A DNA stretch of 64,000 bases from Streptomyces sp. BA2 (GTDB taxonomy: Bacteria; Actinomycetota; Actinomycetes; Streptomycetales; Streptomycetaceae): NCBI RefSeq assembly GCF_009769735.1, contig NZ_WSRO01000002.1, positions 2,554,001-2,618,000 on the forward strand. Reading direction: 5' to 3'. A program made the translations under genes and the position numbers. The notes beneath the pieces are model-generated. The model was not told where the DNA came from. It did not search any database and saw only the letters and a list, made by a program, of their open reading frames with translations. This document shows positions 25,275-34,321 of this stretch, piece after piece; within the stretch, counting starts at the first letter, position 1, and every line of letters begins with the position of its first letter.

Positions 25275-26201
25275 ATGGGAAATGAGTCCGTCGTCCAGGT
25301 CACAGGACTGGTCAAGCGGTACGGCAAGAAGACCGCGGTGGACGGCCTCGACCTCCGGGTCCGCGCGGGCACCGTCACCGCGGTCCTCGGGCCGAACGGC
25401 GCAGGCAAGACCACCACGATCGAGACCTGCGAGGGCTATCGCAGGCCGGACGCGGGCACGGTCCGCGTGCTCGGCCTCGACCCGGTCCGCGAGGCCGGCG
25501 CGCTGCGCCCCCGCATCGGCGTGATGCTCCAGTCCGGCGGCGTCTACTCCGGGGCCCGCGCCGACGAGATGCTGTCGCACATGGCGAAGCTGCACGCGCA
25601 CCCCCTGGACGTGGGCGCGCTGATCGAGCGCCTGGGCCTGGAGAGCTGCGGCCGCACCACCTACCGGCGGCTTTCCGGCGGCCAGCAGCAGCGCCTCGCG
25701 CTCGCGATGGCCGTGGTCGGACGGCCCGAACTCGTCTTCCTGGACGAGCCGACCGCGGGCCTGGACCCGCAGGCACGCCGGGCAACCTGGGACCTCGTAC
25801 GCGATCTGCGCACCGACGGCGTCAGCGTCATCCTCACCACGCACCACATGGACGAGGCCGAGCAGCTCGCCGACGAGGTCGCGATCATCGACGCGGGCAA
25901 GGTCATCGCCGAGGGCACCCCGGAAGAGCTGTGCCGCGGCGGCGCCGAGAACACCCTGCGCTTCTCCGGACGCCCCGGCCTCGACGTCGGCTCCCTCCTC
26001 AAGGCGCTCCCGCCGGACTCGGCGGCCGCCGAACTCACCCCGGGCGCCTACCGCGTGAGCGGCACGGTCGACCCGCAGCTGCTCGCCACGGTCACCTCCT
26101 GGTGCGCGCAGCACGGCGTGATGCCGGAGAAGATCGCCGTCGAACGCCACACCCTGGAAGACGTCTTCCTGGAACTCACGGGCAAGGAGCTGCGCGGATG
26201 A
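25275..26201 (+). CDS. ABC exporter ATP-binding protein
   Basis: 308 residues. The ABC domain occupies residues 1-225: Walker A GPNGAGKTT, signature LSGGQQQRL, Walker B LVFLDEP and the switch TTHHMDEAEQL. About 80 residues follow that resemble the C-terminal region of DrrA-type drug exporters. TAGACT (25262-25267) ends 7 bases before the ATG and there is no ribosome binding site, so it may be leaderless. It overlaps the permease by ATGA. In actinobacteria an exporter of this kind sits between suf and ctaA; a role in antibiotic or haem-related export is suggested by position only. Confidence 0.9.
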   Translation: MGNESVVQVTGLVKRYGKKTAVDGLDLRVRAGTVTAVLGPNGAGKTTTIETCEGYRRPDAGTVRVLGLDPVREAGALRPRIGVMLQSGGVYSGARADEMLSHMAKLHAHPLDVGALIERLGLESCGRTTYRRLSGGQQQRLALAMAVVGRPELVFLDEPTAGLDPQARRATWDLVRDLRTDGVSVILTTHHMDEAEQLADEVAIIDAGKVIAEGTPEELCRGGAENTLRFSGRPGLDVGSLLKALPPDSAAAELTPGAYRVSGTVDPQLLATVTSWCAQHGVMPEKIAVERHTLEDVFLELTGKELRG

Positions 26202-26968
26202 GCGCCGCCGGTACGTACACACCGAAGCCGGGCGCCGCCCCGCTCCCCCGCATGATCGCCGCGCAGGCGGCACTTGAGACGAAGATGCTCCTGCGCAACG
26301 GCGAACAGCTGCTGCTCACGGTCGTCATCCCCACGCTCCTGCTGGTGCTCTTCAGCGCGGTCGACATTGTCGACACGGGTGACGGCAAGGCCGTCGACTT
26401 CCTCGCGCCCGGCATCCTCGCCCTCGCCGTGATGTCGACGGCGTTCACCGGCCAGGCCATCGCCACGGGCTTCGAGCGCCGCTACGGCGTGCTCAAGCGG
26501 CTCGGCGCCTCTCCGCTGCCCCGCTGGGCCCTGATGGCGGCGAAGACCCTGTCGGTCCTGGTCACCGAGGTCCTGCAGATCGCGCTCCTCACGGTGATCG
26601 CCTTCGCGCTCGGCTGGTCACCGCAGGGCAACCCCTTCGCCGTACTCCTCCTCCTGCTCCTCGGGACCGCGGCCTTCTCCGGCCTGGGCCTGCTGATGGC
26701 GGGCACCCTCAAGGCGGAGGCGACGCTCGCCGCCGCGAACCTGGTCTTCCTCCTGCTGCTCGTGGGCGGCGGGGTCGTCGTGCCGCTGGACAAGTTCCCG
26801 GACGCGGCCCAGTCGGTGCTCGGCCTGCTGCCGATCTCGGCCCTCTCCGACGGCCTGCGGGACGTGCTCCAGGACGGGGCGGGGATGCCGTGGGGGAACC
26901 TCGGGATCCTGGCGGTCTGGGCGGCGCTGGGGCTCGGGGCGGCGGGCAAGTTCTTCCGCTGGGAGTAG
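26198..26968 (+). CDS. ABC-2 type exporter permease
   Basis: 256 residues from ATG 26198, translationally coupled to the ATPase. It has six hydrophobic helices (for example LLLTVVIPTLLLVLFSAVDI, GILALAVMSTAFTGQAIA and FAVLLLLLLGTAAFSGLGLLM). The segment GFERRYGVLKRLGASPLPRW is the typical ABC-2 loop that couples to the ATPase. It would form the membrane channel of the exporter with the preceding gene. ctaA follows after 95 bases with its own promoter. Confidence 0.92.
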   Translation: MSAAGTYTPKPGAAPLPRMIAAQAALETKMLLRNGEQLLLTVVIPTLLLVLFSAVDIVDTGDGKAVDFLAPGILALAVMSTAFTGQAIATGFERRYGVLKRLGASPLPRWALMAAKTLSVLVTEVLQIALLTVIAFALGWSPQGNPFAVLLLLLLGTAAFSGLGLLMAGTLKAEATLAAANLVFLLLLVGGGVVVPLDKFPDAAQSVLGLLPISALSDGLRDVLQDGAGMPWGNLGILAVWAALGLGAAGKFFRWE

Positions 26969-27051
26969 GCCAGCGAGCACGGCCGGGCGTAAGCCGCGTC
27001 ACAGAAGCACCGGATACGTCCCCCTCGTGAAGCCGTGCACAAGCGGCCCCC

Positions 27052-27057
27052 TACGAT
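27052..27057 (+). promoter_or_regulatory. -10 element of ctaA, leaderless
   Basis: TACGAT ends 6 bases before the GTG at 27064 and no ribosome binding site is present. The -35 region is degenerate. Confidence 0.5.
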
Positions 27058-27063
27058 GGGCCC

Positions 27064-28062
27064 GTGCCAAACGTGACCCGAGCCGACGCCGCTCAAGCCG
27101 TGCGCAACCCGCTCGCCTTCATCGCCGAACGCTGGACCCCGCAGCAGCGGACCGTCCGGCACGCGGCTCTCATCTCGCTCGCGATGACGGTGTGCATCGT
27201 GGTCACCGGCGGCGCCGTCCGCCTGACCGGCTCGGGCCTCGGCTGCCCGACCTGGCCCAAGTGCACCGACGAGTCCCTGACGGCCACCCACGAGATGGGT
27301 TTCCACGGATACATCGAGTTCGGCAACCGCATGCTGACGTACGTGCTGTGCGCGGCCGTCGGCTGGGCGATCATCACGGCGCGCTCGCAGAAGCCGATGC
27401 GGCGCAGCCTGACGCGGCTCGGCTGGACGCAGTTCTGGCTGGTCATGGGCAACGCCGTGCTCGGCGGCATCGTGGTCCTCGTCGGCCTGAACCCGTGGAC
27501 GGTCGCGGCGCACTTCCTGCTCTCCACCGCCCTGATCGCGGTCGCCGTCACGATGTGGCAGCGCACCCGCGAGGGCGACGGCGACGTACGCCCGCTGGTC
27601 GGCAAGGCCGTGGCGCAGCTCGTGTGGTTCCTGGTCGCGGCGTCCGTGCTGCTCATCGCGGTCGGCACGGTCGTGACGGGCTCCGGGCCGCACGCCGGTG
27701 ACTCCAGCGAGGTGCCGCGGATGGGCTTCGACTGGGAGACCGTCAGCAAGCTGCACGCCGTGCTCGCCTGGATCGTGGTGACGCTGACGTTCGCCCTGTG
27801 GTTCGTCCTCAAGGCCGTCGACGCCCCCAAGGGCCCGCTGCACCGCACCCGCGACCTGTTCCTGATCCTGCTCGCCCAGGGTGCGATCGGCTATGTCCAG
27901 TACTTCACGGACCTGCCCGAGGTCCTGGTCGGCCTGCACATGTTCGGCTCGTGCGTGGTGTGGATCGGCGTGATGCGCGTGCTGCTCTCGCTGCGCGAAC
28001 GGCCGTACACCACCGCCGATGTGCCGGCCCAGACGGGCGACTCCCAGCTGTCGGCCGTCTGA
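27064..28062 (+). CDS. ctaA: Heme A synthase CtaA/COX15
   Basis: 332 residues, starting with GTG. An eight-helix membrane protein with conserved haem-ligand histidines in the paired halves (ATHEMGFHGYIEFGNR and VSKLHAVLAWIVV), plus TGGAVRLTGSGLGCPTWPKC and TVVTGSGPHAGD. It oxidises the C8 methyl of haem O to give haem A for cytochrome aa3 oxidase. The paired cysteines of the first extracellular loop (LGCPTWPKC) are characteristic of actinobacterial and Bacillus CtaA. ctaB, which makes haem O, lies 1.6 kb away on the other strand. Confidence 0.95.
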   Translation: MPNVTRADAAQAVRNPLAFIAERWTPQQRTVRHAALISLAMTVCIVVTGGAVRLTGSGLGCPTWPKCTDESLTATHEMGFHGYIEFGNRMLTYVLCAAVGWAIITARSQKPMRRSLTRLGWTQFWLVMGNAVLGGIVVLVGLNPWTVAAHFLLSTALIAVAVTMWQRTREGDGDVRPLVGKAVAQLVWFLVAASVLLIAVGTVVTGSGPHAGDSSEVPRMGFDWETVSKLHAVLAWIVVTLTFALWFVLKAVDAPKGPLHRTRDLFLILLAQGAIGYVQYFTDLPEVLVGLHMFGSCVVWIGVMRVLLSLRERPYTTADVPAQTGDSQLSAV

Positions 28063-28066
28063 GCCG

Positions 28067-29155
28067 TCAGCTCTCCGAAAGGCCGTACACGCGCCGGGCG
28101 TTGCCCGCCGCGATGAGTCCCGCAACCCGCTGCGCGTCCGGCAGCGACCACGCCCCCTCCGCGACCCACCCGCCGAGCACGCGCCCCAGCGCCTCCCCGA
28201 AGAGCCGCGCGCCCACCACATGCAGCTCGGGGAGCCCGTGCGCGCCGCTGGAGAACAGCAGCTTGCCGAAGGGTGCGAGCTCCAGGATCTCGGCGAGCAC
28301 GGCGGCCGCGCGGGCCCCCGTGCGCACCAGGGCGGGACCCAGATCGGCGTACACGTGCGGGAAGACGCCCGCGAGGTCCGCGGCATTGCGGTGGTACGGA
28401 TAGCCGTGCAGCAGGACCAGATCGGTGCCGAGCCCCGCCGTCGCCCGCGCGAAGCCGCCGAAGTACGACTCAGGGTCCCCCGCCCCCGCGCGCAGTTGCA
28501 GCGGACGCCCCGACGCGACGGCGATCCACAGCAGATGCCTGAGCAGGACGGGGTCCTGGAGCGCCCCGCCCACCTGCCGCCCGGCGAGCCAGCGGCCCGC
28601 CGCTCCCCGCACCTCGCCGGGTCCCGGCGGTTCGGGGGCCAGGGCGAGACTGCGCCGGACGCCCGCGACGGAGGTGAAGGCGACGGCGTGCGCGGCGGCG
28701 GCGTGCACGGACTCGGCGAGATTGGCGAGGAACGAGTCGACGGTGCCCGAGGTGTCGGCCACCTGTTCGGCCAGTAATTCCAGGCGGACGATCTCGTGGG
28801 CGTCGGCGTCGCCGGTGGACGCCATCTCGCCGGGCCCCGTCAGATCGCCGGGCAGCCCCGTGTCCACGAGGTAGGTCGTGATGCCGCTCCCCCGGAGCAG
28901 CCGCCGCCCCGACTCCAGGACGCCCAGGTCGCGACGCCGGGCGAGGTAGCGGGCGGGCGGGCAGTGCGGTTCGAGGCCGAGCAGCGGCGGGCACCAGCGG
29001 CGTACGGCGAAGCCGGTCTGGGTGTCGAAGAAGGTGGTGCCGGGCGCGGGCGGGCCCTCGCCACGGCCGAGGTGGGCCTCGAAGGTGCCGAGGCCCAGCT
29101 CCGTACGCAGCACACCGTGGCAGTACTGGTCCACCAGGGACGGCGTTTCGATCAT
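28067..29155 (-). CDS. Amidohydrolase-family (metal-dependent) protein
   Basis: 362 residues. Its start (LVDQYCHGVL) and end (FGKLLFSSGAHGLPELHVVGA..., NARRVYGL) match the amidohydrolase_2 TIM-barrel family, including a central LLHGYPYHRNAADLAGVFPHVYADL segment. The DQYCHG motif replaces the usual D-x-H-x-H, so the metal site may be reduced. GGGAG precedes the ATG. It is convergent with ctaA, only 4 bases apart. Substrate unknown. Confidence 0.8.
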   Translation of the reverse strand: MIETPSLVDQYCHGVLRTELGLGTFEAHLGRGEGPPAPGTTFFDTQTGFAVRRWCPPLLGLEPHCPPARYLARRRDLGVLESGRRLLRGSGITTYLVDTGLPGDLTGPGEMASTGDADAHEIVRLELLAEQVADTSGTVDSFLANLAESVHAAAAHAVAFTSVAGVRRSLALAPEPPGPGEVRGAAGRWLAGRQVGGALQDPVLLRHLLWIAVASGRPLQLRAGAGDPESYFGGFARATAGLGTDLVLLHGYPYHRNAADLAGVFPHVYADLGPALVRTGARAAAVLAEILELAPFGKLLFSSGAHGLPELHVVGARLFGEALGRVLGGWVAEGAWSLPDAQRVAGLIAAGNARRVYGLSES

Positions 29156-29259
29156 CCGGGCTCCCAGTAGGCGGACCGTGCTCCTACGGTCCTAACGGGT
29201 GACCCGGGCGTCAGGTGTTGCTTTCGGCCAGTCCGTCCCCAGCGGGACGTGCGGGACGC

Positions 29260-29616
29260 TCAGCCGTTGCTCGGACCGCCGAGCTGAATGCCCGCCATGC
29301 GCGACCACTCGTACGGGCCGGTCTTCACCTTGGCCGCGAAGTCACCGTCGAAGTCCTCGTGGACGGCGATCCCGGCCTTCTCGACGGCGCTCTGCGCGAT
29401 GGCGTAGGTGGGCGCCACCAGGTCGCCCCAGCCGCCGTCCTCGCCGACCAGGACGATGCGGGTGCCCTCGTGCCCGATGTACGCGACCTGCCCCTCGGCA
29501 CCGCCGTGCGCCTGGGCGAAGGAACCGATCTGCTTGGCCAGCTTGGCCGCCTTCTTCTCCGCGCGGGCGGCCTGCTTGCTGTCCTCAACCTGCTGCGTCT
29601 CTGCCGTGTCTGCCAT
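29260..29616 (-). CDS. Small conserved protein with a Lys/Ala coiled-coil start
   Basis: 118 residues from ATG 29616. The first 35 residues are Lys/Ala/Glu-rich and helical (KQAARAEKKAAKLAKQ). The remaining 80 form a compact alpha/beta domain (VAYIGHEGTRIVLVGEDGGWGDLVAPTYAIAQSAVEKAGI). I do not recognise the family. TAGCAT on the minus strand (29629-29624) ends 7 bases before the ATG, so it is probably leaderless. It lies between the ctaB terminator and the amidohydrolase gene. Confidence 0.75.
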   Translation of the reverse strand: MADTAETQQVEDSKQAARAEKKAAKLAKQIGSFAQAHGGAEGQVAYIGHEGTRIVLVGEDGGWGDLVAPTYAIAQSAVEKAGIAVHEDFDGDFAAKVKTGPYEWSRMAGIQLGGPSNG

Positions 29617-29649
29617 AGCCAGGATGCTACCGACGGGTAGATCAACTGG

Positions 29650-29696
29650 CGACGGGCGGGGCGCGTGGTGTTCGACACCACGCGCCCCGCCCGTCG
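29650..29696 (-). terminator. Long terminator hairpin downstream of ctaB
   Basis: A perfect 21-base-pair stem (29650-29670 with 29676-29696) has a 5-base TTCGA loop. It starts 16 bases after the ctaB stop. Confidence 0.8.
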
Positions 29697-29711
29697 GCGA
29701 AGTCCTGAGAC

Positions 29712-30665
29712 TCAGCGAAGGAAGGGGTCCACCGCGACCGCCACGAACAGCAGCGAGACGTAGGTGATCGACCAGTGGAAGAGCCGCATCTCCTTGAGCT
29801 TGCCGCCCGTGGCCTCCGCCTTGGCGCGGTTCTGCAGACCGTGCGCCTCCCACAGCCACCAGCCACCGGTCACGAAGGCCACCGCGGTGTAGAACCAGCC
29901 GGTGTAGCCAAGGGGCTGCAGCAGCAGCGAGACGGCGACCATCACCCAGCTGTAGAGAACGATCTGACGCGCGACCACTTTGTTCGACGCGACGACCGGC
30001 AGCATCGGCACGCCCACGCGCGCGTAGTCGTCCTTGACCTTCATGGACAGCGGCCAGTAGTGCGGCGGCGTCCAGAAGAACATGACGAGGAAGAGGATGA
30101 CCGGCGCCCACGACAGGGAGTTCGTGACCGCGGACCAGCCGATGAGGACGGGCATGCAGCCCGCGATGCCGCCCCAGACGATGTTCTGCGAGGTGCGGCG
30201 CTTCAGGATCATCGTGTAGATGACCACGTAGAAGAGCAGGGCCCCCAGGGCGAGCCAGGCGGACAGCCAGTTGACGGCGAGGCCGAACAGCAGCGTGGAG
30301 GCGACCGCGAGCGCGATGCCGAACACGAGGCACTCGCGCGGGCTGACCATTCCCGTGACCAGGGGCCGCTGGGACGTACGGTCCATCAGGGCGTCGATGT
30401 CACGGTCGATGTACATGTTGAGCGCGTTGGCGCCCCCCGCCGACAGGTAGCCGCCGAGGCAGGTCACGAAGACCAGCCAGAGGTCTGGCACCCCCTGTTC
30501 GGCGAGGAACATCACCGGAACGGTGGTGATCAGGAGGAGCTCGATGATTCGCGGCTTGGTCAGCGCCACGAACGCCATGACACGGGCCCCGAGCGGCCGG
30601 TGGCTTGGGCTAGAGCTCGTCCCAATTGCTCCCGCTGGACGGGATTCAACGGCCGTCACGCACAC
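29712..30665 (-). CDS. ctaB: Protoheme IX farnesyltransferase
   Basis: About 317 residues from GTG 30665; GTG 30659 has a better-placed AGGGG and is equally possible. A UbiA-type prenyltransferase with about nine membrane helices and the two Asp-rich motifs [15 protein letters not shown] and [15 protein letters not shown]. It adds farnesyl to haem B to give haem O, the substrate of CtaA. Longer in-frame starts up to 30854 lack family similarity. It diverges from tkt. Confidence 0.94.
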   Translation of the reverse strand: MCVTAVESRPAGAIGTSSSPSHRPLGARVMAFVALTKPRIIELLLITTVPVMFLAEQGVPDLWLVFVTCLGGYLSAGGANALNMYIDRDIDALMDRTSQRPLVTGMVSPRECLVFGIALAVASTLLFGLAVNWLSAWLALGALLFYVVIYTMILKRRTSQNIVWGGIAGCMPVLIGWSAVTNSLSWAPVILFLVMFFWTPPHYWPLSMKVKDDYARVGVPMLPVVASNKVVARQIVLYSWVMVAVSLLLQPLGYTGWFYTAVAFVTGGWWLWEAHGLQNRAKAEATGGKLKEMRLFHWSITYVSLLFVAVAVDPFLR

Positions 30666-31053
30666 CCCTGACAGAGACTTCCCAGCAAGCCGCGTCGGAC
30701 GTTCAGACATGAAGATCCGGTAAAGGCTCGCGCGTACCACGCCACTGTAGACGTTGCCCATACCTCGCCCTTCGCGGGGGTGGGGTCGTGTTGAGCGGCG
30801 TGTTGGGCCGCCCGAAACACGGCCCGACATCCGTTCAGATGAGCGGCGCGGCACTCGTTCTGAGAGTCCAGATGAGCGGCTTCCAGATCACATGGTGAAC
30901 ACCGTGGATCCCTTTCGGGAGGCGGATACCGGCGCACCCCGGCAGTCTGGAATGACTCGAAAAAATGCACGTCTTTACAGCGGTAGGCTCGACATCGGCC
31001 GGTGGGATCTACATCGCCGGCATTCGACATGTGGAGAGGAGCCCTGACTCAGG
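30666..31053. other. 388-base divergent intergenic region ctaB/tkt
   Basis: Holds no convincing gene. It contains two exact copies of CAGATGAGCGGC (30836-30847 and 30869-30880, 33 bases apart) and a third partial copy (TTGAGCGGC, about 30791), plus a TAGGCT hexamer at 30984-30989 that may be the tkt -10 (leader about 55 bases, GGAGAGGAG at 31032-31040). A 51-codon plus-strand frame (30892-31047) has no ribosome binding site. The three TGAGCGGC copies could be a regulator site. Confidence 0.5.
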
Positions 31054-33162
31054 GTGAGCACCAAGCCGACCACCACAGACCTCGAGTGGACCGAACTGGA
31101 CCAGCGGGCTGTTGATACTGCCCGCGTCCTGGCCATGGACTCCGTACAGAAGGTCGGCAACGGCCATCCGGGTACGGCCATGAGCCTCGCGCCTGCCGCG
31201 TACACCCTCTTCCAGAAGGTGATGCGGCACGACCCCGCGGACGCCGACTGGACCGGGCGTGACCGGTTCGTTCTTTCCGCGGGCCACTCGTCCCTGACCC
31301 TCTACATCCAGCTCTACCTGGCCGGCTTCGGCCTGGAGCTCGATGACCTGAAGGCCTTCCGCACCTGGGGTTCCAAGACCCCCGGCCACCCGGAGTACGG
31401 GCACACCACGGGCGTGGAGACGACGACGGGCCCCCTCGGCCAGGGCGTCGCGAACGCCGTGGGCATGGCGATGGCCGCCCGTTACGAGCGTGGCCTGTTC
31501 GACCCGGAGACCGCTGCCGGCGAGTCGCCGTTCGACCACCACATCTTCGCGATCGCCGGTGACGGCTGTCTCCAGGAGGGCATCTCCGGCGAGGCGTCCT
31601 CGCTGGCGGGGCACCAGAAGCTCGGCAACCTCGTACTGCTGTGGGACGACAACCACATCTCCATCGAGGGCGACACCGAGACCGCGGTCTCCGAAGACAC
31701 CATGAAGCGGTACGAGGCCTACGGCTGGCACGTCCAGCGCGTGGAGCCCAAGGAGAACGGCGACCTCGACCCGGCCGCCCTCTACAAGGCGATCCTGGCC
31801 GCCAAGGCGGAGACGGAGCGCCCCTCCTTCATCGCGATGCGCTCGATCATCGCCTGGCCCGCGCCGAACGCGCAGAACACCGAGGCCGCGCACGGCTCGG
31901 CGCTCGGCGACGAAGAGGTCGCGGCCACCAAGCGTGTCCTCGGCTTCGACCCGGAGCAGAGCTTCGAGGTCGCCGACGAGGTCCTCGCGCACGCCCGCGA
32001 GGCGCTCGACCGCGGCCGTGACGCCAAGGCCGAGTGGGAGAAGGGCTTCGCCGCCTGGCGCACCGCCCAGCCCGAGCGCGCCGCCGAGTTCGACCGCGTC
32101 GCCGCGGGCGAGCTCCCGCAGGGCTGGGAGGAGAAGCTCCCGGTCTTCGAGGCGGGCAAGGGTGTCGCGACGCGTGCCGCGTCCGGCAAGGTCCTCCAGG
32201 CGCTCGGCGCGGTGATCCCCGAGCTGTGGGGCGGCTCCGCCGACCTCGCGGGCTCGAACAACACCACGATCGACAAGACGTCGTCGTTCCTCCCCGTGGG
32301 CAACCCGCTGCCGGAGGCCGACCCGTACGGCCGCACGATCCACTTCGGCATCCGCGAGCACTCCATGGCCGCGGAGATGAACGGCATCGCGCTGCACGGC
32401 AACACCCGCATCTTCGGCGGCACCTTCCTGGTGTTCTCCGACTACATGCGCAACGCCGTCCGTCTCTCCGCCCTGATGCACCTCCCGGTGACGTACGTGT
32501 GGACGCACGACTCCATCGGTCTCGGCGAGGACGGCCCGACGCACCAGCCGGTCGAGCACCTGGCCTCGCTGCGCGCCATCCCGGGCCTGAACGTGGTCCG
32601 CCCGGCGGACGCGAACGAGACCGCGGTCGTCTGGCGCGAGATCCTCAAGCGCTACACCAAGGAGTTCGGCAAGGGCGCCCCGCACGGCCTCGCGCTGACC
32701 CGTCAGGGCGTGCCGACGTACGACCGCGAGGTCACCGAGGGCGCGGTCAAGGGTGGCTACGTCCTGTTCGAAGCCGAAGGGCCCTCTGGGCAGAGCACAG
32801 CTCCCGAGGTCGTCCTCATCGGCACCGGCTCCGAGGTGCAGCTCGCCGTCGAGGCGCGCGAGCAGCTCCAGGCCGCGGGCGTTCCGACGCGCGTCGTCTC
32901 GATGCCGTGCGTCGAATGGTTCGAGGCGCAGGACCAGGGGTACCGCGACAGCGTTCTGCCGCCGTCCGTGAAGGCGCGCGTGGCGGTCGAGGCGGGCATC
33001 GGCCTGACCTGGCACCGCTTCGTGGGTGACGCGGGACGCATCGTTTCGCTGGAGCACTTCGGTGCTTCCGCGGACGGCAAGGTGCTGTTCCGTGAGTTCG
33101 GGTTCACTGCCGACGCGGTGGCCTCCGCCGCGCGGGAATCGATCGACGCCGCCCAGCGCTGA
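31054..33162 (+). CDS. tkt: Transketolase
   Basis: 702 residues, starting with GTG after GGAGAGGAG. It has the thiamine-diphosphate motif [19 protein letters not shown]...NHISIEG, the N-terminal [15 protein letters not shown], and the central FGIREHSM with catalytic Glu and His. It moves two-carbon units between sugar phosphates in the non-oxidative pentose phosphate pathway and needs Mg2+ and ThDP. It heads the operon tkt-tal-zwf-opcA-pgl (gaps of 35, 5, -4 and -4 bases). The divergent region to ctaB holds its probable promoter. Confidence 0.97.
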   Translation: MSTKPTTTDLEWTELDQRAVDTARVLAMDSVQKVGNGHPGTAMSLAPAAYTLFQKVMRHDPADADWTGRDRFVLSAGHSSLTLYIQLYLAGFGLELDDLKAFRTWGSKTPGHPEYGHTTGVETTTGPLGQGVANAVGMAMAARYERGLFDPETAAGESPFDHHIFAIAGDGCLQEGISGEASSLAGHQKLGNLVLLWDDNHISIEGDTETAVSEDTMKRYEAYGWHVQRVEPKENGDLDPAALYKAILAAKAETERPSFIAMRSIIAWPAPNAQNTEAAHGSALGDEEVAATKRVLGFDPEQSFEVADEVLAHAREALDRGRDAKAEWEKGFAAWRTAQPERAAEFDRVAAGELPQGWEEKLPVFEAGKGVATRAASGKVLQALGAVIPELWGGSADLAGSNNTTIDKTSSFLPVGNPLPEADPYGRTIHFGIREHSMAAEMNGIALHGNTRIFGGTFLVFSDYMRNAVRLSALMHLPVTYVWTHDSIGLGEDGPTHQPVEHLASLRAIPGLNVVRPADANETAVVWREILKRYTKEFGKGAPHGLALTRQGVPTYDREVTEGAVKGGYVLFEAEGPSGQSTAPEVVLIGTGSEVQLAVEAREQLQAAGVPTRVVSMPCVEWFEAQDQGYRDSVLPPSVKARVAVEAGIGLTWHRFVGDAGRIVSLEHFGASADGKVLFREFGFTADAVASAARESIDAAQR

Positions 33163-33197
33163 CGCCGATATACGACGAAGTAGGAGATGTAATCCCC

Positions 33198-34316
33198 ATG
33201 ACAGACGCACTCAAGCGCCTCTCCGACGAAGGCGTCGCGATCTGGCTGGACGACCTGTCGCGCAAGCGGATCACGTCCGGCAACCTCGCCGAACTGATCG
33301 ACCAGAGCCACGTGGTGGGTGTCACCACGAACCCGTCGATCTTCCAGAAGGCGATCAGCAGCGGTGACGGTTACGAGCAGCAGCTCGCCGACCTCGCCGC
33401 CCGCAAGGTCACCGTCGAAGAGGCCATCCGCATGATCACGACGGCGGACGTCCGTGACGCCGCCGACATCCTGCGCCCGGTCTTCGACGCGACGGGCGGC
33501 CAGGACGGCCGTGTGTCGATCGAGGTCGACCCGCGCCTGGCGCACAACACCGAGGCGACGGTCGCCGAGGCCAAGCAGCTCGCCTGGCTGGTGGACCGCC
33601 CGAACACGCTCATCAAGATCCCGGCGACGAAGGCGGGCCTGCCCGCGATCACCGAGGTCATCGGCAAGGGCATCAGCGTGAACGTGACGCTGATCTTCTC
33701 CCTCGAGCGCTACCGCGAGGTCATGGACGCGTACCTGGCGGGCCTGGAGAAGGCGAAGGCCGCCGGCCTGGACCTCTCCAAGATCCACTCGGTGGCGTCC
33801 TTCTTCGTGTCCCGCGTGGACACCGAGATCGACAAGCGCCTCGACACCCTCGGCACCGACGAGGCCAAGGCCGTCAAGGGCAAGGCCGCGCTCGCCAACG
33901 CCCGCCTGGCGTACGAGGCGTACGAAGACGTCTTCTCGTCCGACCGCTGGGCCGCGCTCGACAAGGCGCAGGCCAACAAGCAGCGTCCGCTGTGGGCCTC
34001 GACCGGCGTCAAGGACCCGGCGTACAAGGACACCCTGTACGTCGACGACCTGGTCGCGCCGAACACGGTGAACACGATGCCGGAGGCGACCCTGGAGGCC
34101 ACCGCCGACCACGGTCAGATCACCGGCAACACCGTCGCCGGTACCTACGACACCGCGCGTGGCGAGATCGAGGCCGTCGAGAAGCTCGGCATCAGCTACG
34201 ACGACGTGGTGCAGCTGCTCGAGGTCGAAGGCGTCGAGAAGTTCGCGGCGTCCTGGAACGACCTGCTCAAGTCCACCGAGGCGGAGCTCAAGCGCCTCAC
34301 CCCTTCGGAGGGCTGA
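33198..34316 (+). CDS. tal: Transaldolase
   Basis: 372 residues, of the longer actinobacterial transaldolase type. The Schiff-base lysine lies in [25 protein letters not shown] and an Asp in VEVDPRL (here [11 protein letters not shown]) are the family marks. It transfers a dihydroxyacetone unit from sedoheptulose 7-phosphate to glyceraldehyde 3-phosphate. GTAGGAGATG lies upstream of the ATG. It is second in the pentose phosphate operon and separated from zwf by 5 bases. Confidence 0.97.
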   Translation: MTDALKRLSDEGVAIWLDDLSRKRITSGNLAELIDQSHVVGVTTNPSIFQKAISSGDGYEQQLADLAARKVTVEEAIRMITTADVRDAADILRPVFDATGGQDGRVSIEVDPRLAHNTEATVAEAKQLAWLVDRPNTLIKIPATKAGLPAITEVIGKGISVNVTLIFSLERYREVMDAYLAGLEKAKAAGLDLSKIHSVASFFVSRVDTEIDKRLDTLGTDEAKAVKGKAALANARLAYEAYEDVFSSDRWAALDKAQANKQRPLWASTGVKDPAYKDTLYVDDLVAPNTVNTMPEATLEATADHGQITGNTVAGTYDTARGEIEAVEKLGISYDDVVQLLEVEGVEKFAASWNDLLKSTEAELKRLTPSEG

Positions 34317-34321
34317 CCATC

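Noticed and set aside
30892..31047. 51-codon plus-strand frame just before tkt
   Set aside because: No ribosome binding site, no recognisable sequence, and it overlaps the likely tkt promoter and leader.
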